9,554 nt of DNA from Bacteroidota bacterium (lineage in GTDB: Bacteria; Bacteroidota; Bacteroidia; Bacteroidales; Lentimicrobiaceae). The DNA lies in contig JAEYXG010000166.1 of assembly GCA_023428585.1 (NCBI GenBank), positions 1-9,554 on the forward strand, given 5' to 3'. The first letter of the stretch is position 1; every line of letters begins with the position of its first letter. The notes beneath the pieces are model-generated. The model was given only the letters and a program-made list of their open reading frames with translations, was not told where the DNA came from and did not search any database. The position numbers were made by a program, and so were the translations under genes. Positions 1-7,648 of the stretch are shown piece by piece.

Positions 1-509
1 CGGTCGGGTTTCATAAAATCATTGATGGCATCACCCTCTTTAAGAAATTCAGGATTGGATGCTACATCAAAGCTAAGGTTCAATTGCCGCTTGTCAAGTT
101 CCTCCTGTATTACGTTCCTTACTTTTGGTGCGGTGCCAACAGGTACAGTACTCTTGGTGGCAATCATTATATGCTTGTTCATGTGTTTCCCAACAGTACG
201 GGCCACCTCAAGAACGTATTTGAGGTCAGCACTGCCATCTTCATCTGGGGGAGTGCCTACGGCAATGAAAATTATGTCGGTATCATTTACACAGGAGGGA
301 AGATCGGTAGAGAAGAGGAGTCTCCCTTTTTCAACGTTACGCGCAATCATCACATCGAGTCCAGGCTCATAAATAGGTGAAATACCTTTCTTTAGATTGT
401 CAATCTTGGTTTTATCGATGTCAACACATACCACGTTGATTCCCACCTCTGCAAAACAAGTGCCTGTTACAAGTCCAACGTAACCGGTTCCAACTATTGT
501 GATTTTCAT
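1..509 (-). CDS. ugd: UDP-glucose 6-dehydrogenase, N-terminal part (cut by window edge)
   Basis: The enzyme oxidises UDP-glucose to UDP-glucuronate with two NAD+ in the cytoplasm, supplying uronic acids for capsule, exopolysaccharide or lipopolysaccharide. The minus strand reads 169 full codons from ATG at 509-507 with no stop before the window edge. The N-terminus MKITIVGTGYVG has the Rossmann dinucleotide motif GTGYVG (residues 7-12), with the acidic NAD-ribose residue D30 ending the second strand (VVCVD). Further family landmarks are VGTPPDEDG (84-92), STVPVGT (120-126) and SNPEFLKEG (151-159), the last holding substrate and catalytic-region residues. The catalytic Cys and the C-terminal UDP-binding domain lie outside the window. 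Family members are about 430-450 residues, so roughly 40% is seen. A closely related nucleotide-sugar dehydrogenase (for example GDP-mannose dehydrogenase) cannot be fully excluded, but NPEFLKEG favours Ugd. It is transcribed divergently from the regulator gene. Confidence 0.93.
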   Translation of the reverse strand, partial: MKITIVGTGYVGLVTGTCFAEVGINVVCVDIDKTKIDNLKKGISPIYEPGLDVMIARNVEKGRLLFSTDLPSCVNDTDIIFIAVGTPPDEDGSADLKYVLEVARTVGKHMNKHIMIATKSTVPVGTAPKVRNVIQEELDKRQLNLSFDVASNPEFLKEGDAINDFMKPD

Positions 510-541
510 ATAGATTTTTGTATACTTTTTGAGTTAAACAG

Positions 542-549
542 CAAATATA
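542..549 (-). promoter_or_regulatory. Bacteroidota-type -7 promoter element for ugd
   Basis: Read on the minus strand this is TATATTTG, an exact match to the Bacteroidota -7 consensus TAnnTTTG. It would place a transcription start near 535 and leave a leader of about 25 nt before the ugd ATG at 509. No good -33 TTTG box is visible at the usual 19-21 nt spacing, so the call rests on the -7 match and its position. Confidence 0.5.
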
Positions 550-759
550 TCAACAACAAATGAAGTAATGTACTTTTAGAACATAAAAATTTATCAAATT
601 TCAACGTTGATGCGATTCATTGAAACGTCATGTGGCATCATTTATTTTCAGGGTTCCTAAAAGTGTGTCTGCAAGTACAGAGTGGACGGTAGATGCGGCT
701 TTATGATGATCTAAGGATCAGGCGAAAGAGAGTAAATTGAGATTCCAAGAGAAAATAAA

Positions 760-775
760 TTAAACAATTGTTTAA
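760..775. promoter_or_regulatory. Perfect 16-bp palindrome, candidate operator of the TetR-family regulator
   Basis: TTAAACAATTGTTTAA is a perfect inverted repeat of 8-bp half-sites with no spacer. It lies 5 bp upstream of the -33 element and about 58 bp upstream of the regulator's start codon. Size, symmetry and position fit a site for a dimeric TetR-family protein controlling its own operon. No second perfect copy was seen in the window. That this regulator binds here is inferred. Confidence 0.6.
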
Positions 776-780
776 AAAGC

Positions 781-811
781 TTGATTTATACGATTTATTA
801 AATTATCTTTG
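781..811 (+). promoter_or_regulatory. Bacteroidota-type promoter of the tetR-exporter operon
   Basis: TATCTTTG at 804-811 matches the -7 consensus TAnnTTTG exactly. A TTG at 781-783 lies 20 nt upstream, the normal spacing of the -33 TTTG box. Transcription would start around 818, giving a leader of about 16 nt to the ATG at 834. This argues that the regulator starts at 834 and not at the in-frame ATG at 768, which lies inside the operator and upstream of the promoter. Confidence 0.6.
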
Positions 812-833
812 TAGCCGTAAAAATTTACAGGTC

Positions 834-1451
834 ATGGCAACAAGGAAAAAAGTAGAAGTGGACACATCCACTGAAGAAAAGATCAAGGAAGCTGCCCGCA
901 AGGTGTTTTCACAAAAAGGATACTTTGGAACCCGTACAAGGGACATTGCTGAAGAAGCGGGTATAAACCTGGCATTGGTAAACTATTATTTCAGGAGCAA
1001 GGAAAAGCTATTCGACCTTGTGATGCAGGAAAAGGTTTACCAATTGTTTGGTACCATTGTGCCTATACTAATAAATGAGTCACTCTCACTTGATGTGAAG
1101 ATTGAGATCGTTGCCGATACATATACTGATATGCTTATTGAAAACCCCGATCTTCCAATTATGGTATTCAATGAACTTAAGCACAATCCCCATGATTTTG
1201 GGATTAAAGTGCAGCTAATGCCAGTATTATTGGAATCAAGTTTCTTCAAGCAGATACATGCCAGGAACAATGATATCAATCCGGTTCAGTTTTTATTATC
1301 CATTATTGGCTTGCTGGTCTTCCCATTCATCACCAAGCCAATATTCACCAGTTTGGGAGGTATTGAAAAGGAGGAATTCTATCAATTGATGAACGACAGG
1401 AAGAAATATATCCCTTTATGGGTAAATGCCATTCTTGATGTAAAGCTTTAA
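834..1451 (+). CDS. TetR/AcrR-family transcriptional regulator
   Basis: This is a 205-residue DNA-binding repressor of the TetR/AcrR family, the normal length for the family. The N-terminal domain (about residues 12-60) shows the hallmark pattern: AARKVFSQKGYFGTRTRDIA leading into a helix-turn-helix (AEEAGINLALVNYYF, 39-53) and then RSKEKLF (54-60). The C-terminal ligand and dimerisation domain (about 65-205) is not similar to anything I can name. The in-frame ATG at 768 would add 22 residues, but it falls in the operator palindrome upstream of the promoter core, so 834 is chosen. As first gene of the exporter operon it has the place of a local, probably autoregulated repressor released by an exporter substrate. 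The gene content parallels E. coli CecR with ybhGFSR. The inducer is unknown. Confidence 0.9.
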   Translation: MATRKKVEVDTSTEEKIKEAARKVFSQKGYFGTRTRDIAEEAGINLALVNYYFRSKEKLFDLVMQEKVYQLFGTIVPILINESLSLDVKIEIVADTYTDMLIENPDLPIMVFNELKHNPHDFGIKVQLMPVLLESSFFKQIHARNNDINPVQFLLSIIGLLVFPFITKPIFTSLGGIEKEEFYQLMNDRKKYIPLWVNAILDVKL

Positions 1452-1513
1452 GTGTTGATTAAATACGCCATTTCATTTTTTTCGACCTTCGACAAAGAAT
1501 AAAAAATACAGAC

Positions 1514-2803
1514 ATGAAGAAAACGCGAAGAGACATACAACTAGTCATCATACTCTTATTGGTGTTTAGCAGTCCCTCAGTCTACGCTCAGGTAATGAAA
1601 CTGACCTTGGAGCAGAGTCATGAACTCGCGAGGAAGAACTATCCGCTAATCAGGAATCTTGATTTGATAAAACAGAGTGGAGAATACTCGGTAAGCAATG
1701 TGAAATCAGGCTTTCTGCCATCAATTTCCATCAATGGTCAGTATACCTATCAATCGGATGTCACCGGTTTGCCGATCACTATACCAAATCTGACGATCCC
1801 CGAGATTGACAAGAACCAGTATAAAGTATATGTGGATATTACCCAGACGCTTTATGATGGGGGAGTGCTGAATACCCAAAAAAAGGCCCAAGAGATACAG
1901 CAAGAGATTGAAAAACAAACTACTGAGGTTGAGTTATACAAGTTAGGAGAGCGCATAAACCAGCTCTACTTTGGAATCCTGCTGTATGAAGGTCAAATTG
2001 AGCAAACGAGATTGATGAAAAAGGATATTTTAGCGGGATTGGAGAAGACAGAGGCAGCCTATTCTAATGGTATAGTTCTGAAAAGTAACGTGGATGCACT
2101 AAAAGCAGAACTGCTTAAAATTGAACAGCGCCAGGTAGAGTTGAATTCAGGCAGAGGTGCCTTCCTGGCCATGTTGTCTATTTTTATAAATAGGCAGTTG
2201 GATGAGCAAACGGTGCTGGAGATACCCTCAGCAGTTGACATAAACAAAGAAATCAACCGTCCCGAGTTGGTCCTTTTCAACAAGCGAATTGAAAGCACTC
2301 TGGTACAATCAAAAGCCATAAACGCCAGGAATCTGCCTAAAGTAAACCTCTTTTTTCAAGGCGGTTATGGATCACCAGCCTTGAATATGCTGGAACCTGA
2401 TGCCGATACATACTATATTACCGGAGCCCGATTAGCTTTTCCTTTAACCGGCTTTTACAACAAACACAGAGAAAAGTCGATCAATGCCATTTTACGGCAA
2501 CAGATTGAATTACAACGTGAAACCTTTCTATTCAATACGAACCTGCAGATTACTCAGCAGAATGCCGAATTGAATAAGATTCAGCAATTAATAGATGCCG
2601 ACAATCAGATTGTATCATTAAGGGAGAATATAAGTACGGCAGCGTTGGCACAATTGGAAAATGGCGTAATTACCAGTGCCGACTATCTGCGTGAAGTGAC
2701 GGCTGCCGACAATGCAAGGCAATCAAAGGTCATTCATGAGATACAGTTGCTAATGGCACAATATAATCATCAGTTAATCACCGGTATACAATCAATAAAA
2801 TAA
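1514..2803 (+). CDS. TolC-family outer membrane efflux protein
   Basis: This is the outer-membrane channel of the tripartite exporter, forming a trimeric beta-barrel and periplasmic alpha-helical tunnel. The 429-residue product begins with a signal peptide (basic MKKTRR, hydrophobic 9-20, likely cleavage after VYA-25). Two OEP repeats follow. Each has a coiled-coil stretch and the LP-containing strand pattern typical of TolC proteins: GFLPSISINGQYTYQ at 66-80 and NLPKVNLFFQGGYG at 273-286. The helical tip LENGVITSADYL (381-392), with the paired AYSNGIVLKSNVD (182-194), is the usual adaptor-facing hairpin. The gene starts 62 nt after the regulator with no convincing promoter between, so it is probably cotranscribed. 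Its stop overlaps the next start (TAATG), implying translational coupling. A TolC-type role is confident; the substrate is not known. Confidence 0.92.
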   Translation: MKKTRRDIQLVIILLLVFSSPSVYAQVMKLTLEQSHELARKNYPLIRNLDLIKQSGEYSVSNVKSGFLPSISINGQYTYQSDVTGLPITIPNLTIPEIDKNQYKVYVDITQTLYDGGVLNTQKKAQEIQQEIEKQTTEVELYKLGERINQLYFGILLYEGQIEQTRLMKKDILAGLEKTEAAYSNGIVLKSNVDALKAELLKIEQRQVELNSGRGAFLAMLSIFINRQLDEQTVLEIPSAVDINKEINRPELVLFNKRIESTLVQSKAINARNLPKVNLFFQGGYGSPALNMLEPDADTYYITGARLAFPLTGFYNKHREKSINAILRQQIELQRETFLFNTNLQITQQNAELNKIQQLIDADNQIVSLRENISTAALAQLENGVITSADYLREVTAADNARQSKVIHEIQLLMAQYNHQLITGIQSIK

Positions 2804-3705
2804 TGACTGAAATGAAAAAGACAGCACTAATATGCATGCTCACATTGGGCTTGATAGCCTGCAACAGGAACAGCGACCAATTTGATGCATCAGGTACATT
2901 TGAAGCTGAAGAAACCATCATATCAGCTGAAGTAAATGGAATTATTACTTCATTGAATCTGGAAGAGGGTACCACCCTTAAGGCAGGCGATATTATTGGC
3001 TATATTGACAGCACACAGCTGGTACTCAAGAAAAAGCAATTGCAATCACAGATAAGGGCTGTGCTGAGCAAAAATCCTGACGTGCAGGCACAATTGTCGG
3101 CATTGCAGCAACAACTAAAGCAGGCACAGCATGAACAGACTAGAATTGAAAACCTGCTGAAAGCCGGAGCTGCTACACAAAAACAAATGGATGATGTTAA
3201 TGCTCAGGTAGCAATACTTTCAAGTCAGTCTGAAGCTCTGCGTTCTTCACTCAAAATAACTTCAGCCAGTTTAAGTGAAGAGACTAATCCCCTTAAAATT
3301 CAGATAGAACAAATTGATGATCAGCTTGATAACTGCAGATTGGTAAATCCAGTTTCAGGAACCGTACTTACCCAATATTCAAGAGTAAATGAAATGGCTG
3401 CTGCTGGTAAACCTTTATATAAGATAGCTGATCTTACCAACTTGACACTCAGGGCATATATAACAGGCAACCAGTTGCCTTCCATTAAACTGAACCAGAG
3501 TGTAAAGGTTTTTGTAGATGATTCAAAAGATGGATATAAGGAGTACAGCGGTACTATTGACTGGATAAGCGAAAAATCAGAATTTACCCCTAAAACAATA
3601 CAGACAAAGGAAGAGCGGGCTAACCTGGTATATGCAGTTAAGATACGAGTTCCAAATGATGGTTACCTGAAAATTGGGATGTATGGTGAGGTTAGGTTCA
3701 AATAA
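2803..3705 (+). CDS. HlyD/YbhG-type periplasmic adaptor, predicted lipoprotein
   Basis: This membrane fusion protein links the inner-membrane ABC exporter to the TolC channel. The 300-residue product has a type II signal with lipobox LIAC (Cys20), so it is probably lipid-anchored in the inner membrane. No acidic surface-export signal follows the Cys. Domains in order: first lipoyl half (about 31-69), a long Gln-rich coiled-coil hairpin (about 71-175), second lipoyl half (VNPVSGTVLTQ, 181-191, to about 210), a beta-barrel domain (about 212-255), and the C-terminal stretch EFTPKTIQTKEERANLVYAVKI (260-281) that is typical of the YbhG branch. At the hairpin tip, R114, L118 and T125 fit the RxxxLxxxxxxS/T motif known for TolC docking. 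The chosen start overlaps the tolC stop. An ATG at 2812 (MKKTALIC) is equally good as a signal-peptide start. Confidence 0.9.
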   Translation: MTEMKKTALICMLTLGLIACNRNSDQFDASGTFEAEETIISAEVNGIITSLNLEEGTTLKAGDIIGYIDSTQLVLKKKQLQSQIRAVLSKNPDVQAQLSALQQQLKQAQHEQTRIENLLKAGAATQKQMDDVNAQVAILSSQSEALRSSLKITSASLSEETNPLKIQIEQIDDQLDNCRLVNPVSGTVLTQYSRVNEMAAAGKPLYKIADLTNLTLRAYITGNQLPSIKLNQSVKVFVDDSKDGYKEYSGTIDWISEKSEFTPKTIQTKEERANLVYAVKIRVPNDGYLKIGMYGEVRFK

Positions 3706-3727
3706 TGAACGGACAAATTTTTAAGCA

Positions 3728-4642
3728 ATGGAAGCAGTTGTAGTTAAAGGGATAAGCAAGCATTACGGTAAGGATAGGTTTGTTGCTGTCGACAATGTTT
3801 CGTTTACTGTCAATAAGGGTGAGATATTTGGTATAATTGGACCTGATGGAGCCGGAAAAACAAGTCTGTTCAGGGTATTGACAACCTTATTGCTTCCTGA
3901 TGGTGGAGAAGCTACCGTTGATGGATTGGATATAGTGAAGGACTTTAAGCAAATAAGGCAGACCATAGGGTATATGCCCGGTAAGTTCTCTCTATATCAG
4001 GACCTTACGGTAGAAGAAAATCTCACTTTCTTTGCTACGGTCTTTAAGACAACCATTAAGGAAAACTATCATCTGATCAAGGATATTTATGTGCAGCTTG
4101 AACCATTCAAGGACAGGAGAGCCGGTAAATTATCAGGAGGAATGAAGCAGAAACTGGCGTTGAGTTGTGCCCTTATACACAAGCCTACCGTTTTGTTCCT
4201 TGATGAGCCAACAACCGGGGTTGACCCGGTATCAAGAAAGGAGTTCTGGCAAATGCTTAAAAAACTTAAGAATGAAGGTATTACCATATTGGTATCGACC
4301 CCCTACATGGATGAAGCTACGCTGTGCGACAGGATTGCTTTGATGCAAAAATCGAGAATACTGGCCATTGAAACACCACAGGCAATAATAGATGCCTTTC
4401 CACAAGAACTATACAAGGCCAAATCAGTCAGTACACCTGCATTATTGAACCACATCAAAGCATGGTCAAATCAAATATATGCCTATCCTTTTGGTGAGAA
4501 TGTCCATTTTTCTTTTAAGAAAGAGAGCATAAATGTTGAAGAATTGAGAAACTACCTTTATGAAAAAGAGCATCATAACCTTCAGATGGAACCTGATACT
4601 CCCTCCATTGAAGATTGTTTTATACACTTGTTAAGAGCTTGA
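3728..4642 (+). CDS. ABC exporter ATPase, YbhF N-half type, with degenerate Q- and H-loops (NBD1)
   Basis: This is a nucleotide-binding subunit of the exporter, 304 residues, cytoplasmic. Motifs in order: Walker A GPDGAGKTS (38-46), signature LSGGMKQ (135-141), Walker B VLFLDE (155-160, catalytic Glu160 present) and D-loop GVDP (164-167). Two switch residues are replaced. The Q-loop position is Gly85 (GYMPGKF, where the sister ATPase has Gln), and the H-loop His is Pro192 (STPYMDEA). A C-terminal extension (about 215-304) ends in PSIEDCFIHLL, the usual tail of ABC-2-type ATPases. The Asp in GPDGAGKT recalls the first half of E. coli YbhF, in which the two ATPase domains are one protein. The gene starts 22 nt after the adaptor and 3 nt separate it from the second ATPase. 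It probably pairs with that ATPase as a heterodimer. Confidence 0.92.
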   Translation: MEAVVVKGISKHYGKDRFVAVDNVSFTVNKGEIFGIIGPDGAGKTSLFRVLTTLLLPDGGEATVDGLDIVKDFKQIRQTIGYMPGKFSLYQDLTVEENLTFFATVFKTTIKENYHLIKDIYVQLEPFKDRRAGKLSGGMKQKLALSCALIHKPTVLFLDEPTTGVDPVSRKEFWQMLKKLKNEGITILVSTPYMDEATLCDRIALMQKSRILAIETPQAIIDAFPQELYKAKSVSTPALLNHIKAWSNQIYAYPFGENVHFSFKKESINVEELRNYLYEKEHHNLQMEPDTPSIEDCFIHLLRA

Positions 4643-4645
4643 GCC

Positions 4646-5386
4646 ATGAAAGAGGAAGTAATAATTACAGAAGGACTTACCAAGAAGTTTGGCAATTTCA
4701 CAGCAGTTGACAATATTACTTTTACTGTTGACAAAGGAGAGATATTTGGCTTTTTAGGAGCTAATGGAGCCGGTAAAACCACAGCCATGAGAATGCTGTG
4801 CGGTTTGTCGAAGCCAACCTCAGGTAAAGCCACTGTTGCAGGCATTGATGTCTATAGCCAGGCTGAAAAGATCAAATCGAACATAGGCTATATGAGCCAG
4901 AAATTCTCTCTCTATGAGGATCTTACTGTACTCGAGAATATTAAATTGTTTGGTGGCATATATAAACTGAGCAATAGTCGCATCAAGCTCAAAAGTGAAG
5001 AACTGGTTTATAGGTTAAGTCTTGAACCTCAGGCAAATAAACTGGTTGCCTCCTTGCCGCAAGGATGGAAACAAAAACTGGCGTTTTCAGTAGCCATACT
5101 GCATGAGCCGAAAATTGTATTTCTTGATGAGCCGACAGGAGGAGTGGATCCGCTGGCACGCCGACAATTCTGGGATCTCATTTATGAAGCTGCTGGAAAT
5201 GGTATAACCATTTTTATAACAACACATTACATGGATGAGGCGGAGTATTGCAACAGGTTGTCGATAATGGTTGATGGCAGGATTGAAGCATTGGATTCAC
5301 CTGGAGCACTCAAGCAAAAATATGAAGCTGCAAATATGGATGAGGTATTTTACCGATTGGCCAGGGGAGCTAAAAGAGCTGAGTAA
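4646..5386 (+). CDS. ABC exporter ATPase, YbhF C-half type, with degenerate signature (NBD2)
   Basis: This is the second nucleotide-binding subunit, 246 residues. It has a full Walker A GANGAGKTT (38-46), Q-loop Gln85 (GYMSQKFSLY), Walker B IVFLDE (157-162), D-loop GVDP (166-169) and H-loop His194 (TTHYMDEAE). The ABC signature is altered: LPQGWKQ (137-143) where LSGGxxQ is expected, losing the Ser and first Gly that contact ATP in the partner's site. The protein ends shortly after the core in NMDEVFYRLAR, the usual tail. With NBD1 it would make one consensus ATP site (NBD2 Walker motifs plus NBD1 LSGG) and one degenerate site. It begins 3 nt after the NBD1 stop, so the two are almost certainly cotranslated in balanced amounts. 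Confidence 0.92.
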   Translation: MKEEVIITEGLTKKFGNFTAVDNITFTVDKGEIFGFLGANGAGKTTAMRMLCGLSKPTSGKATVAGIDVYSQAEKIKSNIGYMSQKFSLYEDLTVLENIKLFGGIYKLSNSRIKLKSEELVYRLSLEPQANKLVASLPQGWKQKLAFSVAILHEPKIVFLDEPTGGVDPLARRQFWDLIYEAAGNGITIFITTHYMDEAEYCNRLSIMVDGRIEALDSPGALKQKYEAANMDEVFYRLARGAKRAE

Positions 5387-5411
5387 ATAAACGCTTAATA
5401 AACTGATCATT

Positions 5412-6530
5412 ATGAAACAATTTGGCGCGTTTGTAAAAAAGGAATTTGCTCATGTATTCCGTGACCGGAGAACTTTACTGATACTGTTTGGAATGCCCGT
5501 AATGCAAATTCTGATTTTTGGATTTGCACTGTCGAATGAAATAAAAAACACTCAGCTGGTGGTGATTGATAAGGCAAAGGACCAGGCATCACATAAGCTC
5601 ATTAGCCGCATAGACGCCAGTAGTTATTTCGAAGTGAGCAATATTTTGCTTGAGGAGAAGGAAATTGAAGATGTGTTTGAGAAAGGCAAACTGAAGCTGG
5701 TATTGATTATACCTGCTGAATTCAACCTGATCCTAGCACACGATAAAAAAGCATCAGTTCAATTGATTGCTGATGCTTCTGATCCCAATACGGCTAACCT
5801 GTTGAAGAACTATCTGGCTGCTATAATTCAGGATTACCAGGTTGAATTAAATAAAATGGGGGCAGGTATAGGCACAGAAACAATTAACATAGTACCCCAA
5901 ACGCGAATGCTCTACAATCCACAGCTAAAGAGTGCACATAACTTCGTTCCGGGAGTGATGGCCCTTGTATTGATGCTTGTTTGTGTTATGATGACAGCCA
6001 TAACCATTGTTAGGGAGAAGGAAACAGGAACAATGGAAGTATTGCTGATATCACCATTCAAGCCATGGTTGGTAATAATGGCTAAAGCCGTCCCTTATCT
6101 GGCGCTATCTTGGGTAAACGTAACAACTATTGTCTTACTGAGTGTATTCGTGCTTCAATTGCCGGTCAATGGCAGTCTGTTGCTGCTATTTGCTGAGAGT
6201 ACTCTATTTATAATCACTTGCTTGGGTATTGGCATCTTTATTAGTATAATAACCAATTCACAATTGATAGCCATGCTCATTTCATTGATTGGCATGCTAT
6301 TACCCACAATTCTGTTTAGTGGCTTTATGTTCCCATTGGAGAACATGCCTGCAGTTTTACAGTGGATTGCAAACATTATACCCGCAAGATGGTACTATGT
6401 GATTGTCAAGTCAGTCATGATCAAAGGTTTGGGCTTTAGTGCCATCTATTTGGAAACATTAGCCCTTGTTGCAATTACCGTATTCTTCTTTGCATTGAGT
6501 ATTAAAAACTTTAAAGTAAGGTTGGCATGA
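5412..6530 (+). CDS. ABC-2 type permease, YbhS-like (first of pair)
   Basis: This is an inner-membrane permease of the exporter, 372 residues. The layout is that of ABC-2 family drug-type permeases: a short N-terminal amphipathic stretch (KKEFAHVFRDRR, 9-20), TM1 (about 22-42), a large extracytoplasmic domain (about 43-177), then five membrane segments (about 180-200, 222-248, 255-280, 284-306, 346-364). IVREKETGTMEVLLISP (199-215) is the conserved cytoplasmic loop expected to contact the ATPases, and FPLENMP (307-313) is the family motif before the last segment. A 25-nt gap follows NBD2, and the stop overlaps the next start by 4 nt (ATGA). The adjacent permease has the same length and layout, so a heterodimeric membrane core is likely. 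The substrate cannot be told from sequence. Confidence 0.92.
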   Translation: MKQFGAFVKKEFAHVFRDRRTLLILFGMPVMQILIFGFALSNEIKNTQLVVIDKAKDQASHKLISRIDASSYFEVSNILLEEKEIEDVFEKGKLKLVLIIPAEFNLILAHDKKASVQLIADASDPNTANLLKNYLAAIIQDYQVELNKMGAGIGTETINIVPQTRMLYNPQLKSAHNFVPGVMALVLMLVCVMMTAITIVREKETGTMEVLLISPFKPWLVIMAKAVPYLALSWVNVTTIVLLSVFVLQLPVNGSLLLLFAESTLFIITCLGIGIFISIITNSQLIAMLISLIGMLLPTILFSGFMFPLENMPAVLQWIANIIPARWYYVIVKSVMIKGLGFSAIYLETLALVAITVFFFALSIKNFKVRLA

Positions 6531-7645
6531 GGACATTACTATTCCTGCTTGAGAAGGAATTCAAGCAGATATTCAGATATAAGGCAATGGTGAGAATCAT
6601 CATTGGTATGCCTATTATGCAACTATTACTGCTTCCACTTGCCGCCGATTACGAGATAAAGAATATCAACCTGGCTGTGGTTGACAATGATCACTCAACC
6701 TATTCCCAGCAACTGGTGTCAACCATCATTGGTTCAGGTTATTTCAAACTAGCCGAGTACAACCAGTCGTACAAGAAATCTTTGAAACTAATAGAATCTG
6801 ATAAAGCCGATCTGATACTAGAAATACCGGAAGGCTTTGAAAGAAACCTTGTGCGTGAAAGCAAGCAGCAGGTATTGATTGCAGTGAACGCCATAAATGG
6901 AACGAAAGCAAACATTGGAGCATCCTACCTGAATAACATCATAAAAAACTATAACCAGACACTTAGGATGAAACTTATTACATCCAATCAGGGAAATCAG
7001 GCTTTGGTTATTGATTTGGTAAACTCCAACTGGTATAATCCTCAAATGGACTACAAGTCATTTATGGTACCCGGTATTTTGGCATTACTGGTAACAATTA
7101 TAGGAGGATTTCTCGCAGCACTTAACATTGTCAGGGAAAAGGAAATTGGAACCATAGAGCAGATAAACGTAACACCTGTTAAAAAGTCGTTCTTCATATT
7201 GGGTAAGCTAATACCATTCTGGGTTATTGGAAATGTTGTATTCACTATTGGGCTTCTTCTATCCTGGCTGGTTTATGGCATTGTTCCTGCCGGTAGCTTA
7301 TTGGTACTATACAGTTTTATATGGGTTTATCTGTTGGCGGTACTTGGTTTGGGATTGCTTATTTCAACCTATTGCGAAACGCAGCAGCAGGCCATGTTCA
7401 TTAACTTCTTCTTTATCATGATATTTATCCTTCTGGGAGGACTGTTTACAAGCATTGACAGCATGCCGGATTGGGCAAAGGTTATAGCAAGGGTCAATCC
7501 GGTGAGTTACATAATAGATGTATTCAGGATGGTAATTTTAAAGGGAAGCGGATTCAGTGAAATCTTGCCACACATTGGAATAATTTCATTTATGGCTCTC
7601 TTACTAAACAGTTGGGCAATCATGAATTATAGAAAAACTACCTGA
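6527..7645 (+). CDS. ABC-2 type permease, YbhR-like (second of pair)
   Basis: This is the second inner-membrane permease of the exporter, also 372 residues, paralogous to the one before it. It has the amphipathic LEKEFKQIFRYK (8-19), TM1 (about 22-40), an extracytoplasmic domain (about 41-178), and C-terminal membrane segments (about 182-202, 222-249, 257-281, 289-308, 345-366). The ATPase-facing loop is IVREKEIGTIEQINVTP (201-217). The motif before the last segment reads FTSIDSMPDWAK (307-318), and NPVSYIID (324-331) follows it. Its start codon overlaps the previous stop (ATGA), so translation is coupled. It closes the operon; a weak hairpin follows the stop. Divergence from the first permease in the loops supports a heterodimer in which each permease may favour one of the two ATPases. 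Confidence 0.92.
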   Translation: MRTLLFLLEKEFKQIFRYKAMVRIIIGMPIMQLLLLPLAADYEIKNINLAVVDNDHSTYSQQLVSTIIGSGYFKLAEYNQSYKKSLKLIESDKADLILEIPEGFERNLVRESKQQVLIAVNAINGTKANIGASYLNNIIKNYNQTLRMKLITSNQGNQALVIDLVNSNWYNPQMDYKSFMVPGILALLVTIIGGFLAALNIVREKEIGTIEQINVTPVKKSFFILGKLIPFWVIGNVVFTIGLLLSWLVYGIVPAGSLLVLYSFIWVYLLAVLGLGLLISTYCETQQQAMFINFFFIMIFILLGGLFTSIDSMPDWAKVIARVNPVSYIIDVFRMVILKGSGFSEILPHIGIISFMALLLNSWAIMNYRKTT

Positions 7646-7648
7646 TGA

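Larger units (their letters stand above)
510..833. other. Divergent intergenic region between ugd and the TetR-family gene
   Basis: This 324-bp stretch has no credible coding region on either strand. It holds the ugd promoter element at 542-549, a 10-bp palindrome TCAACGTTGA at 601-610, a short inverted repeat TGATC-TAAG-GATCA at 707-720, the 16-bp palindrome at 760-775 and the regulator's promoter core at 781-811. The middle part (about 640-720) is less AT-rich than its flanks and has no recognised content. Confidence 0.7.

Noticed and set aside
22..380. Plus-strand open frames of 116 and 98 codons at the left edge
   Set aside because: They lie antisense to the clearly recognisable ugd coding sequence and have no family-like motifs.
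601..625. Palindrome TCAACGTTGA with nearby TTTCAA/TTGAAA inverted pair as a possible second operator or hairpin
   Set aside because: It is short, loop of about 15 nt, no T-run, and not placed against a promoter on either side; AT-rich DNA gives such pairs by chance.
768..833. Upstream in-frame start adding 22 residues to the TetR-family regulator
   Set aside because: The segment contains half of the operator palindrome and the whole promoter core, and the TetR homology begins after 834.
1481..1494. Tandem TTCGACC/TTCGACA repeat before tolC
   Set aside because: Only two 6-bp units with no promoter nearby; probably coincidental, so no internal regulatory site is claimed.
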